Source: Candidatus Kapaibacterium thiocyanatum (GTDB taxonomy: Bacteria > Bacteroidota > Ignavibacteria > Kapaibacteriales > Kapaibacteriaceae). From it: a stretch of DNA of 64,000 nucleotides. Location of the stretch: positions 62,001 through 126,000 of the forward strand of contig MKVH01000002.1 in assembly GCA_001899175.1 (NCBI GenBank). The letters are read 5' to 3'. Numbering within the stretch: position 1 is the stretch's first letter; every line of letters starts with the position of its first letter. Of the stretch, positions 17,656 to 26,615 are shown one piece after another. A program made the position numbers and the translations under genes. The notes below the pieces were generated by a model that was not told where the DNA came from, did no database searches, and saw only the letters and a program-made list of their open reading frames with translations.

Positions 17656-19698
17656 TTACTTCACGACGACGAGGGGCTTCGTGATACGTGCACCATCGAC
17701 CGTCAGCGATACGTAGTAGGAACCTGCGCTGATCGTAGCTGCGTTGATCGTCAGACCATGGACACCGGTGTCCATGGAACCGTTGGCCAGCGTGCGGACC
17801 TTGTTACCGAGAACGTCGTAGAGTTCGACGGCGACCATACCCGGGCGATCGAGCGTGAACGTCACTTCCGACGCAGACGTCGCGGGGTTCGGCGTTACGC
17901 CATTGAACTTGAACGAGTAGTTGATCGGATTCTGTTCTTCGACCGACGTGGGGTTCTCGGCATCGAAGTTCGAATAGCGGATGGTGTTCGGCGTGCGATA
18001 GTCCATCTGCGTTTCGAGCAGGATGTCGGGCAGTGCCTGCAGACCAGGAGCGTAGGGCGACTGCGCGTTGATCTGGGCCTTCGTGATACCCTGGCTGTAG
18101 ATGACCGGAACCTTGTTGATCGACTTGATGACGGCAGGGATACGCGTGCCCTTGTCGTACTTCGTGTCGTTCGTGATGTTGACGGCGGGGCTCCAGCTCG
18201 TAGAGCCGGCCTTGCGGTACGAATAGTACATGTCCGTCGTCATCATCGAATCGAGCGTACCCGTGTTCCAGCGGTTGTTCTGCTGATCGAAGGTAGCGAT
18301 GTTGACGGGCGAAGCGAAGCGGAACATGCCGTGTGCCGGGTTCTCGTCGATCCACTTCACGAGCAGGTTACCTGCGGCGTCGCGAGCGACTTCCACTTCG
18401 TGACCTTGAGGATTGCCATCGTAGTTCGACGTCCACGTAGCACGGGCTGCACCGTCCGTACCGCCGGAGATGGAGTCCTGGCGCGACGTGATGATCGGGA
18501 AGCCATTGATTTCGGCGATGCGGCGGATACCCCATGCGCCGGACTTGTAGTAGGCTTCGACGATGTGGATGTTGGCCCAGCGGTTGTCCTGGACTTCACC
18601 GACACGCATGATGTACGACCATTCGTTCTCACCGGTGACGGTGAAGGCATCCTGTTCGTAGGCACCGACCAGCTGGAGCGTACCCGTCCAGTTGGCTTCC
18701 GTACGATAGGCAGTCAGAGCCGAAACGGGGAGGCGGTTCCACGTGGTCCACGACGTACCGCGGTCATCCGAGATGGACACGGCGGGAACGCGGTTTTCCT
18801 GATCGTCGGCGAAGATGTTGTTGACGGCTGCATACGTGCGGCCATCGGGATCCGTGCTGATGTGGATCTGTGCGTTGTAGCTCGAGGCCGGATTCGGTGA
18901 CGGGCGGAAGTTCGAGACGTCCCATTGCGAGGGCATGGACGACGTGACGAAGTCTTCGCTCGAATAATCGAAGGCGAAGACGCCGTAGGCGCCGTACTGG
19001 GCATTGCCCGTACCGGTACCGAGTTCGCTGGCGAAGAAGGTGACAGGGTTGGCGCCGCCGGACGTGGCGATCGTGCCGTAGTTCCACGTGTAGCCGGCCG
19101 TGTTACCGTTTTCCGGTCCTTCGAGCGGGAATTCGAACGGATCGCCCGTCGTCTTGATCAGCGAAAGCTGTGACGTACGCGACCAGTTCGGGCCCGGATA
19201 CGTGAAGCCGTAGAGGAACCACATCATCTTCGTGGGATCCGATTCGTCGTTCGGATTGGCGACGGCGAAGGACGGCATGGCGAAGACGACGTTGGACTTG
19301 TCGAGGATGCGGCTTTCCGTCCACGATGCACCATCGTTGGTGGAGACGTGGAGTTCTACCTGACCACCGTCGAGAGTGTTGTTCGTGAAGCGGCGATGGT
19401 TCTGAACGAGGAACAGGGCGCCGGACTTGGGCTCCTGCACCAGTACCTGGTGGATCGTGAAGGTTTCGAACTGCGGGAAGAAGTCCGTTTGATACATGTC
19501 CTTATACGAGAGAGCCTGCGTGGAAGCGGCGTTGTTCTTCTCGAGCGGGACGCGGACGGGGGCTTCCGTCATCTTCACGTTGTTCAGAATCGACTGGGGA
19601 CTGTTCGTACGCAGCCCGGGATTGACGCGCACTTGTGCCGCCAATGTACCGCATGCGAGCATGGCAGCACTGCCTGCAAGCAGAAGCGATCTCTTCAT
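17656..19698 (-). CDS. Large secreted T9SS cargo protein with Asp-box motifs
   Basis: A 680-residue protein with a signal peptide (MKRSLLLAGSAAMLACGTLAAQ). The central part contains sialidase-like Asp-box motifs (STNDGASWTE, ISDDRGTSWTT) and long beta-rich stretches. The last 80 residues form a typical type-A sorting domain: NPATSASEVTFTLDRPG, LYDVLGNKV, AGSYYVSLTVDG and a terminal KPLVVVK. It should be translocated across the outer membrane by T9SS. Function of the body is unknown. It has its own promoter (TACATTTG, 62 nt upstream) and an intrinsic terminator 30 nt after the stop. Confidence 0.85.
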   Translation of the reverse strand: MKRSLLLAGSAAMLACGTLAAQVRVNPGLRTNSPQSILNNVKMTEAPVRVPLEKNNAASTQALSYKDMYQTDFFPQFETFTIHQVLVQEPKSGALFLVQNHRRFTNNTLDGGQVELHVSTNDGASWTESRILDKSNVVFAMPSFAVANPNDESDPTKMMWFLYGFTYPGPNWSRTSQLSLIKTTGDPFEFPLEGPENGNTAGYTWNYGTIATSGGANPVTFFASELGTGTGNAQYGAYGVFAFDYSSEDFVTSSMPSQWDVSNFRPSPNPASSYNAQIHISTDPDGRTYAAVNNIFADDQENRVPAVSISDDRGTSWTTWNRLPVSALTAYRTEANWTGTLQLVGAYEQDAFTVTGENEWSYIMRVGEVQDNRWANIHIVEAYYKSGAWGIRRIAEINGFPIITSRQDSISGGTDGAARATWTSNYDGNPQGHEVEVARDAAGNLLVKWIDENPAHGMFRFASPVNIATFDQQNNRWNTGTLDSMMTTDMYYSYRKAGSTSWSPAVNITNDTKYDKGTRIPAVIKSINKVPVIYSQGITKAQINAQSPYAPGLQALPDILLETQMDYRTPNTIRYSNFDAENPTSVEEQNPINYSFKFNGVTPNPATSASEVTFTLDRPGMVAVELYDVLGNKVRTLANGSMDTGVHGLTINAATISAGSYYVSLTVDGARITKPLVVVK

Positions 19699-19759
19699 TA
19701 GAGGTCTCCGAAGGTTCAGAAAAAGATACTCAGGATGTTAAGGTTCTGGGTAGGGACTG

Positions 19760-19767
19760 CAAATGTA
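19760..19767 (-). promoter_or_regulatory. Promoter -7 element TACATTTG for the 680-residue T9SS protein
   Basis: On the minus strand this reads TACATTTG, matching TAnnTTTG, 62 nt before the ATG at 19698. Confidence 0.55.
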
Positions 19768-19816
19768 CGCAGTTCGCGGATTCTCCGCTGAAGAACTCCG
19801 AAACGACCGATGGTCG

Positions 19817-19824
19817 TATTTTTG
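19817..19824 (+). promoter_or_regulatory. Promoter -7 element TATTTTTG for mrp
   Basis: TATTTTTG matches TAnnTTTG. It lies 72 nt before the ATG of the Mrp gene, in the 197-nt divergent region shared with the T9SS gene. Confidence 0.5.
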
Positions 19825-19895
19825 TCAGTCTATGCCGTTCCTTTCTGCCTGACACGAACGGGCATCTCTTGTTACAGTGGAGCTTGTCGATCATT

Positions 19896-20978
19896 ATGAC
19901 GCCACAACAGATCATCTCGATTATCGGATCAGTGCTCGATCCGGACTTCGGAACACGTCTCGATGTTTCCAACGCCGTCCACTCGGTGACGGTCGACGGG
20001 AACAAGGTTACCGTTTTTCTCGAAATCGTCCAGCCCCTGCACTGGGTCGCCGCGCGGCTCGATCACGACTGCAAGGCGAACATCCTGGCGAATTTTCCCG
20101 ATGCGGACGTGGAAGTCCTCGTCCGTGAACGGGCGGCCGACGCGATGCGTCCATCCACGCTCGCTGGTGTGAAGAACCTCATCGCCGTGGCCTCCGGCAA
20201 GGGCGGTGTGGGCAAGAGCACGGTAGCGTCCAACCTGGCTGCCGCACTCGCACAACGCGGTGCCAGCGTGGGACTGCTCGATGCCGACATCTACGGTCCG
20301 AGCCAGCCCACGATGTACGGCATGGCCAATGAACAGATGCGTGCCGAGAAGGGGCCCGATGGCAAGATCATCGGCTATCCGAACGAACAGTACGGCGTCA
20401 AGGTCGCCTCCATCGGCTTCGTGATGCAACGCGACCAGGCCGCCATCCTGCGCGGACCGATGCTGGCGGGATACTTCACCACGCTGGTCGAACAGATCCA
20501 GTGGGGCGAGCTCGACTTCCTGATCTTCGACCTGCCGCCCGGAACGGGCGATATCCAGTTGACGCTGACGCAGCGCATACCGCTGACCGGCGCCGTGGTC
20601 GTGACCACACCCCAGGAGATCGCCCTGGCCGACGTACGGCGTTCGATCCAGATGTTCCGAAAGGTCAACGTCGACGTCCTCGGCGTCATCGAGAACATGA
20701 GTTACTTCGTACCTCCCGACATGCCGGAGAAGAAATACTACATCTTCGGTGAAGGCGGGGGAGCCAGGGTGGCTGCCGAGTACGACGTTCCGTTCCTTGG
20801 TGGCATACCGATTGATGTACGTGTACGTGAAGGCGGCGACGAAGGATTTCCGTTCGTCCTGGATCCGGAATCGGTCTCGCTCGGTGACACGTTCAGGAGC
20901 GTCGCCGCAGCCGTCGTTTCCCAGGTCCGTGTCCACAATGCCCGCACTGCTTCGGCACCTCTGGATATCTCGTTATAG
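19896..20978 (+). CDS. Mrp/NBP35-family Fe-S cluster carrier ATPase
   Basis: The protein has 360 residues. A DUF59/MIP18-type domain (about 1-85) is followed by a deviant Walker A P-loop GKGGVGKST (101-109) and the Mrp ATPase domain with DADIYGPSQP and FDLPPGTGDIQLT. These proteins bind and deliver 4Fe-4S clusters. The start is MTPQQIISIIGSVLDP; upstream in-frame residues fall in the promoter region. A NifU-like gene follows at once, which supports a role in Fe-S assembly, for instance for the complex I subunits elsewhere in the window. Confidence 0.92.
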   Translation: MTPQQIISIIGSVLDPDFGTRLDVSNAVHSVTVDGNKVTVFLEIVQPLHWVAARLDHDCKANILANFPDADVEVLVRERAADAMRPSTLAGVKNLIAVASGKGGVGKSTVASNLAAALAQRGASVGLLDADIYGPSQPTMYGMANEQMRAEKGPDGKIIGYPNEQYGVKVASIGFVMQRDQAAILRGPMLAGYFTTLVEQIQWGELDFLIFDLPPGTGDIQLTLTQRIPLTGAVVVTTPQEIALADVRRSIQMFRKVNVDVLGVIENMSYFVPPDMPEKKYYIFGEGGGARVAAEYDVPFLGGIPIDVRVREGGDEGFPFVLDPESVSLGDTFRSVAAAVVSQVRVHNARTASAPLDISL

Positions 20979-20979
20979 A

Positions 20980-21225
20980 ATGCCTACGGTTGCGACCATC
21001 GAAGAACGCATCGAAGCTGCCCTCGTCACGGTACGTCCACATCTTGAACGTGACAACGGCAACGTCGAATTCATCCGGTTCGAAGCGGACACGGGTGTGG
21101 CCGTGCTGCGTTTCCAGGGTGCGTGCAGGACGTGCGCCATCAGCGCGCTCACGCTGCGTGCAGGCATCGAACGCGTCCTGCGTACGGCCATTCCGGAGAT
21201 ACGGCGCGTCGAAGCGATTTCGTGA
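20980..21225 (+). CDS. NifU C-terminal-domain Fe-S scaffold protein
   Basis: The protein has 81 residues and consists only of a NifU C-terminal (Nfu) domain with the cluster-binding pair Cys49-x-x-Cys52 (GACRTCAIS). It starts 2 nt after the mrp stop, so it is almost surely cotranscribed and may hand clusters to Mrp or to apoproteins. The usual Nfu motif is CxxC, as here. A longer in-frame ATG inside mrp is rejected because it overlaps known coding sequence. Confidence 0.88.
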   Translation: MPTVATIEERIEAALVTVRPHLERDNGNVEFIRFEADTGVAVLRFQGACRTCAISALTLRAGIERVLRTAIPEIRRVEAIS

Positions 21226-21263
21226 ACCGGCCACGAAGTTCTTCCTGGTTCGGAATGAATTCG

Positions 21264-21271
21264 TATCTTTG
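21264..21271 (+). promoter_or_regulatory. Promoter -7 element TATCTTTG for tRNA-Val
   Basis: TATCTTTG lies 8 nt before the first base of the mature tRNA-Val, exactly where the -7 element of a tRNA promoter is expected. Confidence 0.6.
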
Positions 21272-21279
21272 CTGCTCTT

Positions 21280-21355
<76 letters not shown>

Positions 21356-21387
21356 ACATCTTCAAGAGAATCCTGCAAGACATCCCT

Positions 21388-21471
21388 GCAAGAGTGGCGG
21401 AATTGGCAGACGCACCGGATTCAAAATCCGGCGGGGTAACACCCGTGCGGGTTCGACTCCCGCCTCTTGTA
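21388..21471 (+). tRNA. tRNA-Leu (CAA)
   Basis: An 84-nt class II tRNA with a long variable arm. The acceptor GCAAGAG pairs with CTCTTGT (first pair G-U), the D-arm contains GGCGGAATTGGCAGACGC, and the anticodon stem CCGGA/TCCGG encloses TTCAAAA with anticodon CAA. The T-loop contains GTTCGACTC. CCA is not encoded. It is probably cotranscribed with tRNA-Val 33 nt upstream. Confidence 0.95.
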
Positions 21472-21541
21472 CGCAGTACCCGCCCGCTAGCCTGTCGACT
21501 ATGCGGGCGTTTTCATTTCTCGTCAGCGATACGATGACGAT

Positions 21542-24328
21542 ATGTCGCAGCCGCTTCTTCTGACGAAATGCCATCGACCGCGCCCACGCGCAACGACCCT
21601 GCGCCGTGAACGGTTGTTCCGTCGCCTCGATCCCGCCACCACCGTTCCCGTTTCCCTGATCTCCGCACCTGCCGGCTTCGGCAAGAGTACGCTCGTGAGT
21701 TCGTGGCTTGACGACAGGGGACTCGCAGCGGCCTGGTTCTCGTGCGATGCCGGCGATACCGATCCTCATCGTCTGCTGCGATATCTCGTCCACGCCATCC
21801 GCACCGTCGCCGCCGACGTCCTCGCCGATGTCGCCGATCGCTGCGCCGATACCGTGCCACCTCCCGTCGATCATCTGATCACGCAGATCGCCAACGACCT
21901 CGCCATCCACGGCAAGGACGTTCTGCTGGTGATCGACGACGCTCACCTGCTGTCCGACGATCTGATCACGACCGTCATCATGCCGCTGATGGAACAGGTG
22001 GGCGAACATCTCAGACAGGTGCTGCTGTGCCGGAGCGATCCGCCGATACCCCTCGCACGCGAACGTACGCGCGGACGCCTCATCGAAGTGCGCGCAGCGG
22101 ATCTGCGTGTGCAACAGGATGAGGTAGGGGAACTGTTCGCTACCAGTCTCGCCGTACGTCTTACGGATTCGCAGGCCGCGATGCTGCTCGAGAAAACGGA
22201 AGGCTGGGTAGCCGGTCTGAAGCTTGCCGCACTGTCGCTGCAGAACCGTACCGATACGGACACCGATGCCTTCCTGCAGGCGTTCGCCGGGACGGATGCC
22301 TTCGTGCTGGACTATCTTCTCGAAGAAGTGCTCAACAGCCTCGACGCGCGGCTCCGCGGAGCCATCCTGCGCCTTTCCGTCCTGGAGCAGTTCAATGCCG
22401 AAGCGGCGGAACACGTGACCGGACTGGATGGCGAAGATCTCATTACCGAACTCGACCGCCGTAATCTCTTCCTCATACCGCTCGACTCGCAGCGGATATG
22501 GTATCGCTTCCATCATCTGTTCGCCGACCTCCTCCAGCGTCGTACACGACATGAGATGGCCGAAGCCGATACGCTGTTCTCGCTTGCGGCCGAGTGGTTC
22601 ATCCAGCATCGTCTGCCCGCTATCGGATTGCGCACGTTGCGCAACGTCGAGGATGCACAACTGCGCGCCGGTGTGATGCGCAGGGGATGGACGCATTTCA
22701 TGGCGGAGAACGTCATGGACGCCGTCCTTCGCGAGCTCGCCGGGCTGCCGCGTACCATGGTCGAGAACGATCCGCGTCTGCTGACCGCGGAGTGTAATGC
22801 CTTGATGAACCACTATCACTTCGCTCAGGTGACGGACATCTTCGACATGTGGCAGGCCGCACTGGATATGGAGAAGGACCCGGTCGCACACAAGTTCATC
22901 GAAGCTCGGTTGACGTTCGTCAAGGGCGTACTGCGTGTGATACGGCATGACTACAGTCAAGACGAAGGGTACCTCGAACGCTCGGCCACGCTGCTGCGCT
23001 CGATGTCGCGTGCGGATGCCGCCGAAGCCGGGATGATGCCGGAGGCCGTCGACATCGCTCTGCACGAAACGGAAGTACTGCTCTCGCGCAGCTTCATCGC
23101 TCTCGGAAGGATCGACGAAGCGCTCGATCTCCTGCACCGCATGAAGGACCGCCATCGGCTCCATGCCGACCACGCGGAGGAAGTACAGGCCATCGAGGAC
23201 ATCGTTCGTGTGCACGTCCTGATCGGCGATGTACGTGCCGCGCGTCGCATCATGGTGGAACACGACGAACTTGCGGAACGATACGGAATACGCTACGATC
23301 CCGCCAATGAAACGGAAGTCATCACTCTCCGTGCCCGCCTCGCCCTCGAACGTTGCGATTTCGACGAAGCCGTCTCATGGTGCAACAAGGCATACGACGT
23401 GCAGAAACGGGAACGCTATCTGCGTATCGTACAGGCCTTCAACTGCTATCAGACGGAACAGCGCATCGCCTGCATGCGTGGCGATTACGGCCGGGCCCAC
23501 GAGATACTGGATGTACTCCGCACCGCATCCTATCCCGGTCTGCAGGACTACTTCACCGAAGCCCTGCTGCTGATGGAGACCTGGATGGCCTTCATGAACG
23601 GAGAAGACGAGACGGTGGACCATTGGCTGGTTCGATGCGAACGGGACTATCTGCCCGAGTGGAACAAGCCGAAGCATCAGATATTCGGACGCATCGGTAC
23701 CATCGGCCTCTATCTCAATGTCCATGCACGACGGTCCGGACGCGAGCGTATCTCCGGTCTCCTCGCCGAAGCACTCGACTTCACGAAGACGCATCAGATG
23801 CCGCGCCAGCATGCCGAATTTCTCCTCGTGCGTATGATGATCGCCGTGCATGAGCAGCGTATGGACGAGGCCGTGGATGCATGCATGGATGCCCTGGCCA
23901 TCTGTGCCCGGTACGATATGACGTCGCCATTCTTCAATGTCTTCGACAGGAAGGATACGGTGACGGATCTGATCAATGCAGGGCTGAATCGTCGTACTCC
24001 GTCGGGGGATCTCGTCGCTGCCGCGGAACGGATACTCGGAACGTGGCCGGAAGGCAGCGGCAGGGCGAACGATACGGCCGCCAGACCTTCGCTCAACATC
24101 CAGTTGCGACTCAATCCCGATACGCAACGGCTGGATCTCACACCGCGCGAGATCGAGACGCTCGCTCTGCTCGTCCAGGGAAATACGAATCAGCGGATCG
24201 CCGACAAGCTCTATGTCTCGCTCGCGACGGTCAAGACCCACCTGTACAATCTGTATCAGAAGCTCGGCGTGGGGAATCGCGCCGAAGCCATCGTCCGCGC
24301 ACGCGGACTGGGTATCTCCGATCGCTGA
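21542..24328 (+). CDS. MalT-like LuxR-family ATP-dependent transcriptional regulator (LAL type)
   Basis: The protein has 928 residues. The N-terminal P-loop (SAPAGFGKST, residues 41-50) and DDAHLLSDD Walker B region belong to a STAND-type NTPase. A long alpha-helical TPR-like sensor region fills the middle, and the last 65 residues are a LuxR-type HTH (LTPREIETLALLVQG, IADKLYVSLATVKTHL). This is the MalT architecture, an inducer- and ATP-dependent activator. The inducer is unknown. The gene follows the two tRNAs and is followed by an Asp-box T9SS protein, a candidate target. A 16-bp palindrome lies 22 nt after the stop codon. Confidence 0.9.
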   Translation: MSQPLLLTKCHRPRPRATTLRRERLFRRLDPATTVPVSLISAPAGFGKSTLVSSWLDDRGLAAAWFSCDAGDTDPHRLLRYLVHAIRTVAADVLADVADRCADTVPPPVDHLITQIANDLAIHGKDVLLVIDDAHLLSDDLITTVIMPLMEQVGEHLRQVLLCRSDPPIPLARERTRGRLIEVRAADLRVQQDEVGELFATSLAVRLTDSQAAMLLEKTEGWVAGLKLAALSLQNRTDTDTDAFLQAFAGTDAFVLDYLLEEVLNSLDARLRGAILRLSVLEQFNAEAAEHVTGLDGEDLITELDRRNLFLIPLDSQRIWYRFHHLFADLLQRRTRHEMAEADTLFSLAAEWFIQHRLPAIGLRTLRNVEDAQLRAGVMRRGWTHFMAENVMDAVLRELAGLPRTMVENDPRLLTAECNALMNHYHFAQVTDIFDMWQAALDMEKDPVAHKFIEARLTFVKGVLRVIRHDYSQDEGYLERSATLLRSMSRADAAEAGMMPEAVDIALHETEVLLSRSFIALGRIDEALDLLHRMKDRHRLHADHAEEVQAIEDIVRVHVLIGDVRAARRIMVEHDELAERYGIRYDPANETEVITLRARLALERCDFDEAVSWCNKAYDVQKRERYLRIVQAFNCYQTEQRIACMRGDYGRAHEILDVLRTASYPGLQDYFTEALLLMETWMAFMNGEDETVDHWLVRCERDYLPEWNKPKHQIFGRIGTIGLYLNVHARRSGRERISGLLAEALDFTKTHQMPRQHAEFLLVRMMIAVHEQRMDEAVDACMDALAICARYDMTSPFFNVFDRKDTVTDLINAGLNRRTPSGDLVAAAERILGTWPEGSGRANDTAARPSLNIQLRLNPDTQRLDLTPREIETLALLVQGNTNQRIADKLYVSLATVKTHLYNLYQKLGVGNRAEAIVRARGLGISDR

Positions 24329-24349
24329 GAACGGACCACACCCGCGAAT

Positions 24350-24365
24350 TCAACCCAAGGGTTGA
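24350..24365. promoter_or_regulatory. 16-bp palindrome TCAACCCAAGGGTTGA, candidate operator
   Basis: Perfect inverted repeat with 7-bp arms and an AA centre, in the intergenic region after the LuxR-type regulator. A near-identical palindrome (TCAACCGAACGGTTGA) occurs at 34923-34938. The size and symmetry suit a dimeric repressor; weak terminator function is an alternative. Confidence 0.35.
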
Positions 24366-24479
24366 GGTTCCTCATACTCGTAACATGCGAAGTTTGTATC
24401 GTCTGATGGACGCATTTCGATATGTGCCCACACGTACGAGACGATCCCTCCAATCCCATGTGTTCAACCGTACGTCGCT

Positions 24480-24501
24480 GGCGGAGCCGTTCGGCTCCGC
24501 C
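24480..24501 (+). other. Perfect hairpin in the leader of the Asp-box T9SS gene
   Basis: GGCGGAGCCG and CGGCTCCGCC form a perfect 10-bp stem with a TT centre, 36 nt before the chosen ATG. No U-tract follows, so it is not a classical terminator; it may be a leader structure or an inefficient terminator. Confidence 0.4.
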
Positions 24502-24537
24502 ACGGCCATCGGTGTTCATCAATCGACATCGAACCCT

Positions 24538-25866
24538 ATGCTAAACCGCCCACACCGTTCTTCCTCCATCGTCGTCGGTCTGACGTCGTTCCTCGCCATG
24601 GCCTGGCCCGCTGCCGCACGAGCGCAGTCGATATGGGTCGAGAAGCCGATGGGCAGCACTGCCAACTACAGGTTCGTCGACGCGACGACGTCATGCGTCT
24701 TCGTCGGCGGACTGAATGGGACCAACGATGATGCGAAGTTCTTCCGCCAATGCGATACCACGTTCGAAAGCATCTACGTTTCCGGATGGGTGCCGATGCT
24801 GCCCATCGATCTGACCTTGCTATCCGAGCGGAACCTCGTGATGGTTGCCGACGACGTCTTCCACGACGAGCTGGAGGCGACGATCATCAAGAGTACCGAT
24901 GGTGGACAGACGTGGGTAGCCACATACCGCGCGGACAGTACGCGACCGTCGCTTCGCGACGTCACGTCGAAGGGCGATATGGTCCTGGTCGGTGGTGCCA
25001 TCGTCAAGGATCACGAGACCGGCCGTACCACGACACCCGTTCTCATGCTGTCGAACGACGCAGGACTCACCTGGTCGCGTGTCGACGGCTCTCTTCCCGA
25101 TTCCGTCATGGTATTGTCGTCGGCCATCGTCGATGCACGGACGTGGATGGTATCAGGACGGCACGGTGACGCGGGACAGGTCTGGATCACACGTGATTCC
25201 GGCGCTACATGGACATCACCGGTGCGTATCGATGGCGAACCGGTCCATACCGTCAAGACCAATGGAATCATTGCCGTTGCCGTGTCGCGTGCCACGATGT
25301 TCGTCTCGATCGACGGTGGAACGTCCTGGCGTACGATCAGGGACGGCTTCGGTGGCGTGCCGTCTATCGGTGACGTGGAATTGACGAAGGACGGCGACAT
25401 CGCATTCGTCTATCGATTGCTCGGAATCGGGTGGCTCTTCGGTACCGCGAAGCCGGACATGTCCGAATGGTCCGCGGAACAGGTCACCTTCGATGAATCC
25501 CTGTTCGGTCATCTCTCGTGCGGCGCGAACGGATACGACTGGATGACCGTTGGAGGCAAGGTCTACTATCGGCGCAACGGAACGACGTCCGTCGATGAAG
25601 ACATGGGTATGGTCGAAGCGTCCGTCATGCCCAACCCGGTTCTTCGGGGGATGACGGTAAGGATAGGATTGAAGGATGCCCGATCCTCCGTGCGCGGGAT
25701 ACGGTTGGTATATCCCGACGGAACGTCGACGCGCGTCGATACCGAGGATGGAGCCATGGGCACGATCGCGGTGCGCATCCCTTCGGAAGCACCTGCCGGC
25801 TGTGCGCTGCTCGTCGTGGATACGGGATATGGCGTCGAAACGTCGAAGGTCATGATCCAGCCATGA
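24538..25866 (+). CDS. Secreted Asp-box beta-propeller protein with T9SS-like tail
   Basis: The protein has 442 residues. I start at MLNRPHRSS because a standard signal peptide follows (hydrophobic SIVVGLTSFLAMAW, cleavage after ARAQS); an upstream in-frame ATG at 24385 adds 51 residues that resemble nothing. Four Asp-boxes are visible (STDGGQTWV, SNDAGLTWS, TRDSGATWT, SIDGGTSWR). The tail MPNPVLRGMTVRIGL, then AGCALLVVDTG, resembles a T9SS type-A sorting domain, though less canonical than others here. It lies downstream of the MalT-like regulator. Enzymatic function cannot be inferred. Confidence 0.75.
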   Translation: MLNRPHRSSSIVVGLTSFLAMAWPAAARAQSIWVEKPMGSTANYRFVDATTSCVFVGGLNGTNDDAKFFRQCDTTFESIYVSGWVPMLPIDLTLLSERNLVMVADDVFHDELEATIIKSTDGGQTWVATYRADSTRPSLRDVTSKGDMVLVGGAIVKDHETGRTTTPVLMLSNDAGLTWSRVDGSLPDSVMVLSSAIVDARTWMVSGRHGDAGQVWITRDSGATWTSPVRIDGEPVHTVKTNGIIAVAVSRATMFVSIDGGTSWRTIRDGFGGVPSIGDVELTKDGDIAFVYRLLGIGWLFGTAKPDMSEWSAEQVTFDESLFGHLSCGANGYDWMTVGGKVYYRRNGTTSVDEDMGMVEASVMPNPVLRGMTVRIGLKDARSSVRGIRLVYPDGTSTRVDTEDGAMGTIAVRIPSEAPAGCALLVVDTGYGVETSKVMIQP

Positions 25867-25910
25867 TACGGGCATCCTTCCATATCATCCATCAACCGGC
25901 GGCTTGCAGC

Positions 25911-26126
25911 ATGGAATCACGAAGCTATACGATCCGTCTTCGTACGGTACTGAGTACCGACTGGCACGACCGGTTCACGCCGATGAAGATACGTCATCGC
26001 GAGCCGGGGATCACGGAACTGTACGGAATCCTGCCGGACCAATCGGCCCTGCATGGCATGCTGCGTCAGATCCAGCGTTTCGGACTGGATATCCTGAGTA
26101 TGGAGAGCGAGTCGCTGTCCCGATGA
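25911..26126 (+). CDS. Small conserved hypothetical protein
   Basis: The protein has 71 residues. The pattern (MESRSYTIRLRTVL, DWHDRF, a central ITELYGILPDQSALHGMLRQIQRFGLDILSM split by short loops) resembles a widespread family of about 70-residue proteins with a conserved D-Q-[AS]-A-L-H-G segment, whose function I do not know. An in-frame ATG at 25863 overlaps the previous stop codon (ATGA), so translational coupling is possible; I choose 25911 because the recognisable part begins there. It is probably cotranscribed with the Asp-box protein gene. Confidence 0.6.
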   Translation: MESRSYTIRLRTVLSTDWHDRFTPMKIRHREPGITELYGILPDQSALHGMLRQIQRFGLDILSMESESLSR

Positions 26127-26169
26127 AAGGGGAGTGCAGGGATAGCACGGCGCGTGGGCCGTGTGGGGA

Positions 26170-26586
26170 TCAGAGTTTCCGGTGGACGCTCGTCACGATA
26201 CCGAGGACGCGGAAGTCGTCGTGTTCGGTGATTGTCATCGGCGCGTACTTGCGGTTCTCGGCTACCAGCATCACCCGGCCTTCGGCATCGTGCTGCAGGC
26301 GCTTCACCGTCAGTTCGCCGTTCAGCCATGCCACGATGATGTTGCCGTCGATCGTTTCACGACCGGCATCGATGACGAGCATGTCTCCTGCGAAGATGCG
26401 TGCATCCTCCATGCTGTCACCGGTGGCGATGACGCTGTAGGAATCGCGGGGATTGGGGACCCAGTATGCCGTGAAGTTGAGATCGGTCCCTTCGTCCTCG
26501 GTCATATGCGGAGCACGACCGCAAGGAGCGGCGGACATGAAGAATCGGATCGTCGTTTCGTCCGATGCACCGAGTTTCGTGATCAT
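26170..26586 (-). CDS. UmuD-like S24 serine peptidase
   Basis: The protein has 138 residues. It aligns along its whole length with UmuD: a Cys22-Gly23 pair where UmuD cleaves itself, the catalytic Ser58 in TGDSMED, Lys95 in ELTVKRL, and a C-terminal ITEHDDFRVLGIV. RecA-stimulated self-cleavage at Cys-Gly would yield UmuD', the active partner of the error-prone polymerase UmuC. No umuC is next to it; upstream lies a thioredoxin-like lipoprotein gene. AGGGGG lies before the ATG. The absence of a DNA-binding domain argues against LexA. Confidence 0.85.
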   Translation of the reverse strand: MITKLGASDETTIRFFMSAAPCGRAPHMTEDEGTDLNFTAYWVPNPRDSYSVIATGDSMEDARIFAGDMLVIDAGRETIDGNIIVAWLNGELTVKRLQHDAEGRVMLVAENRKYAPMTITEHDDFRVLGIVTSVHRKL

Positions 26587-26615
26587 GGTATCCCCCTTCG
26601 AAAATGTAGGTCGGA

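Noticed and set aside
25889-25904. Third copy of the TCAACC palindrome (TCAACCGGCGGCTTGC)
   Set aside because: Only the left arm matches; symmetry is broken in the right arm.
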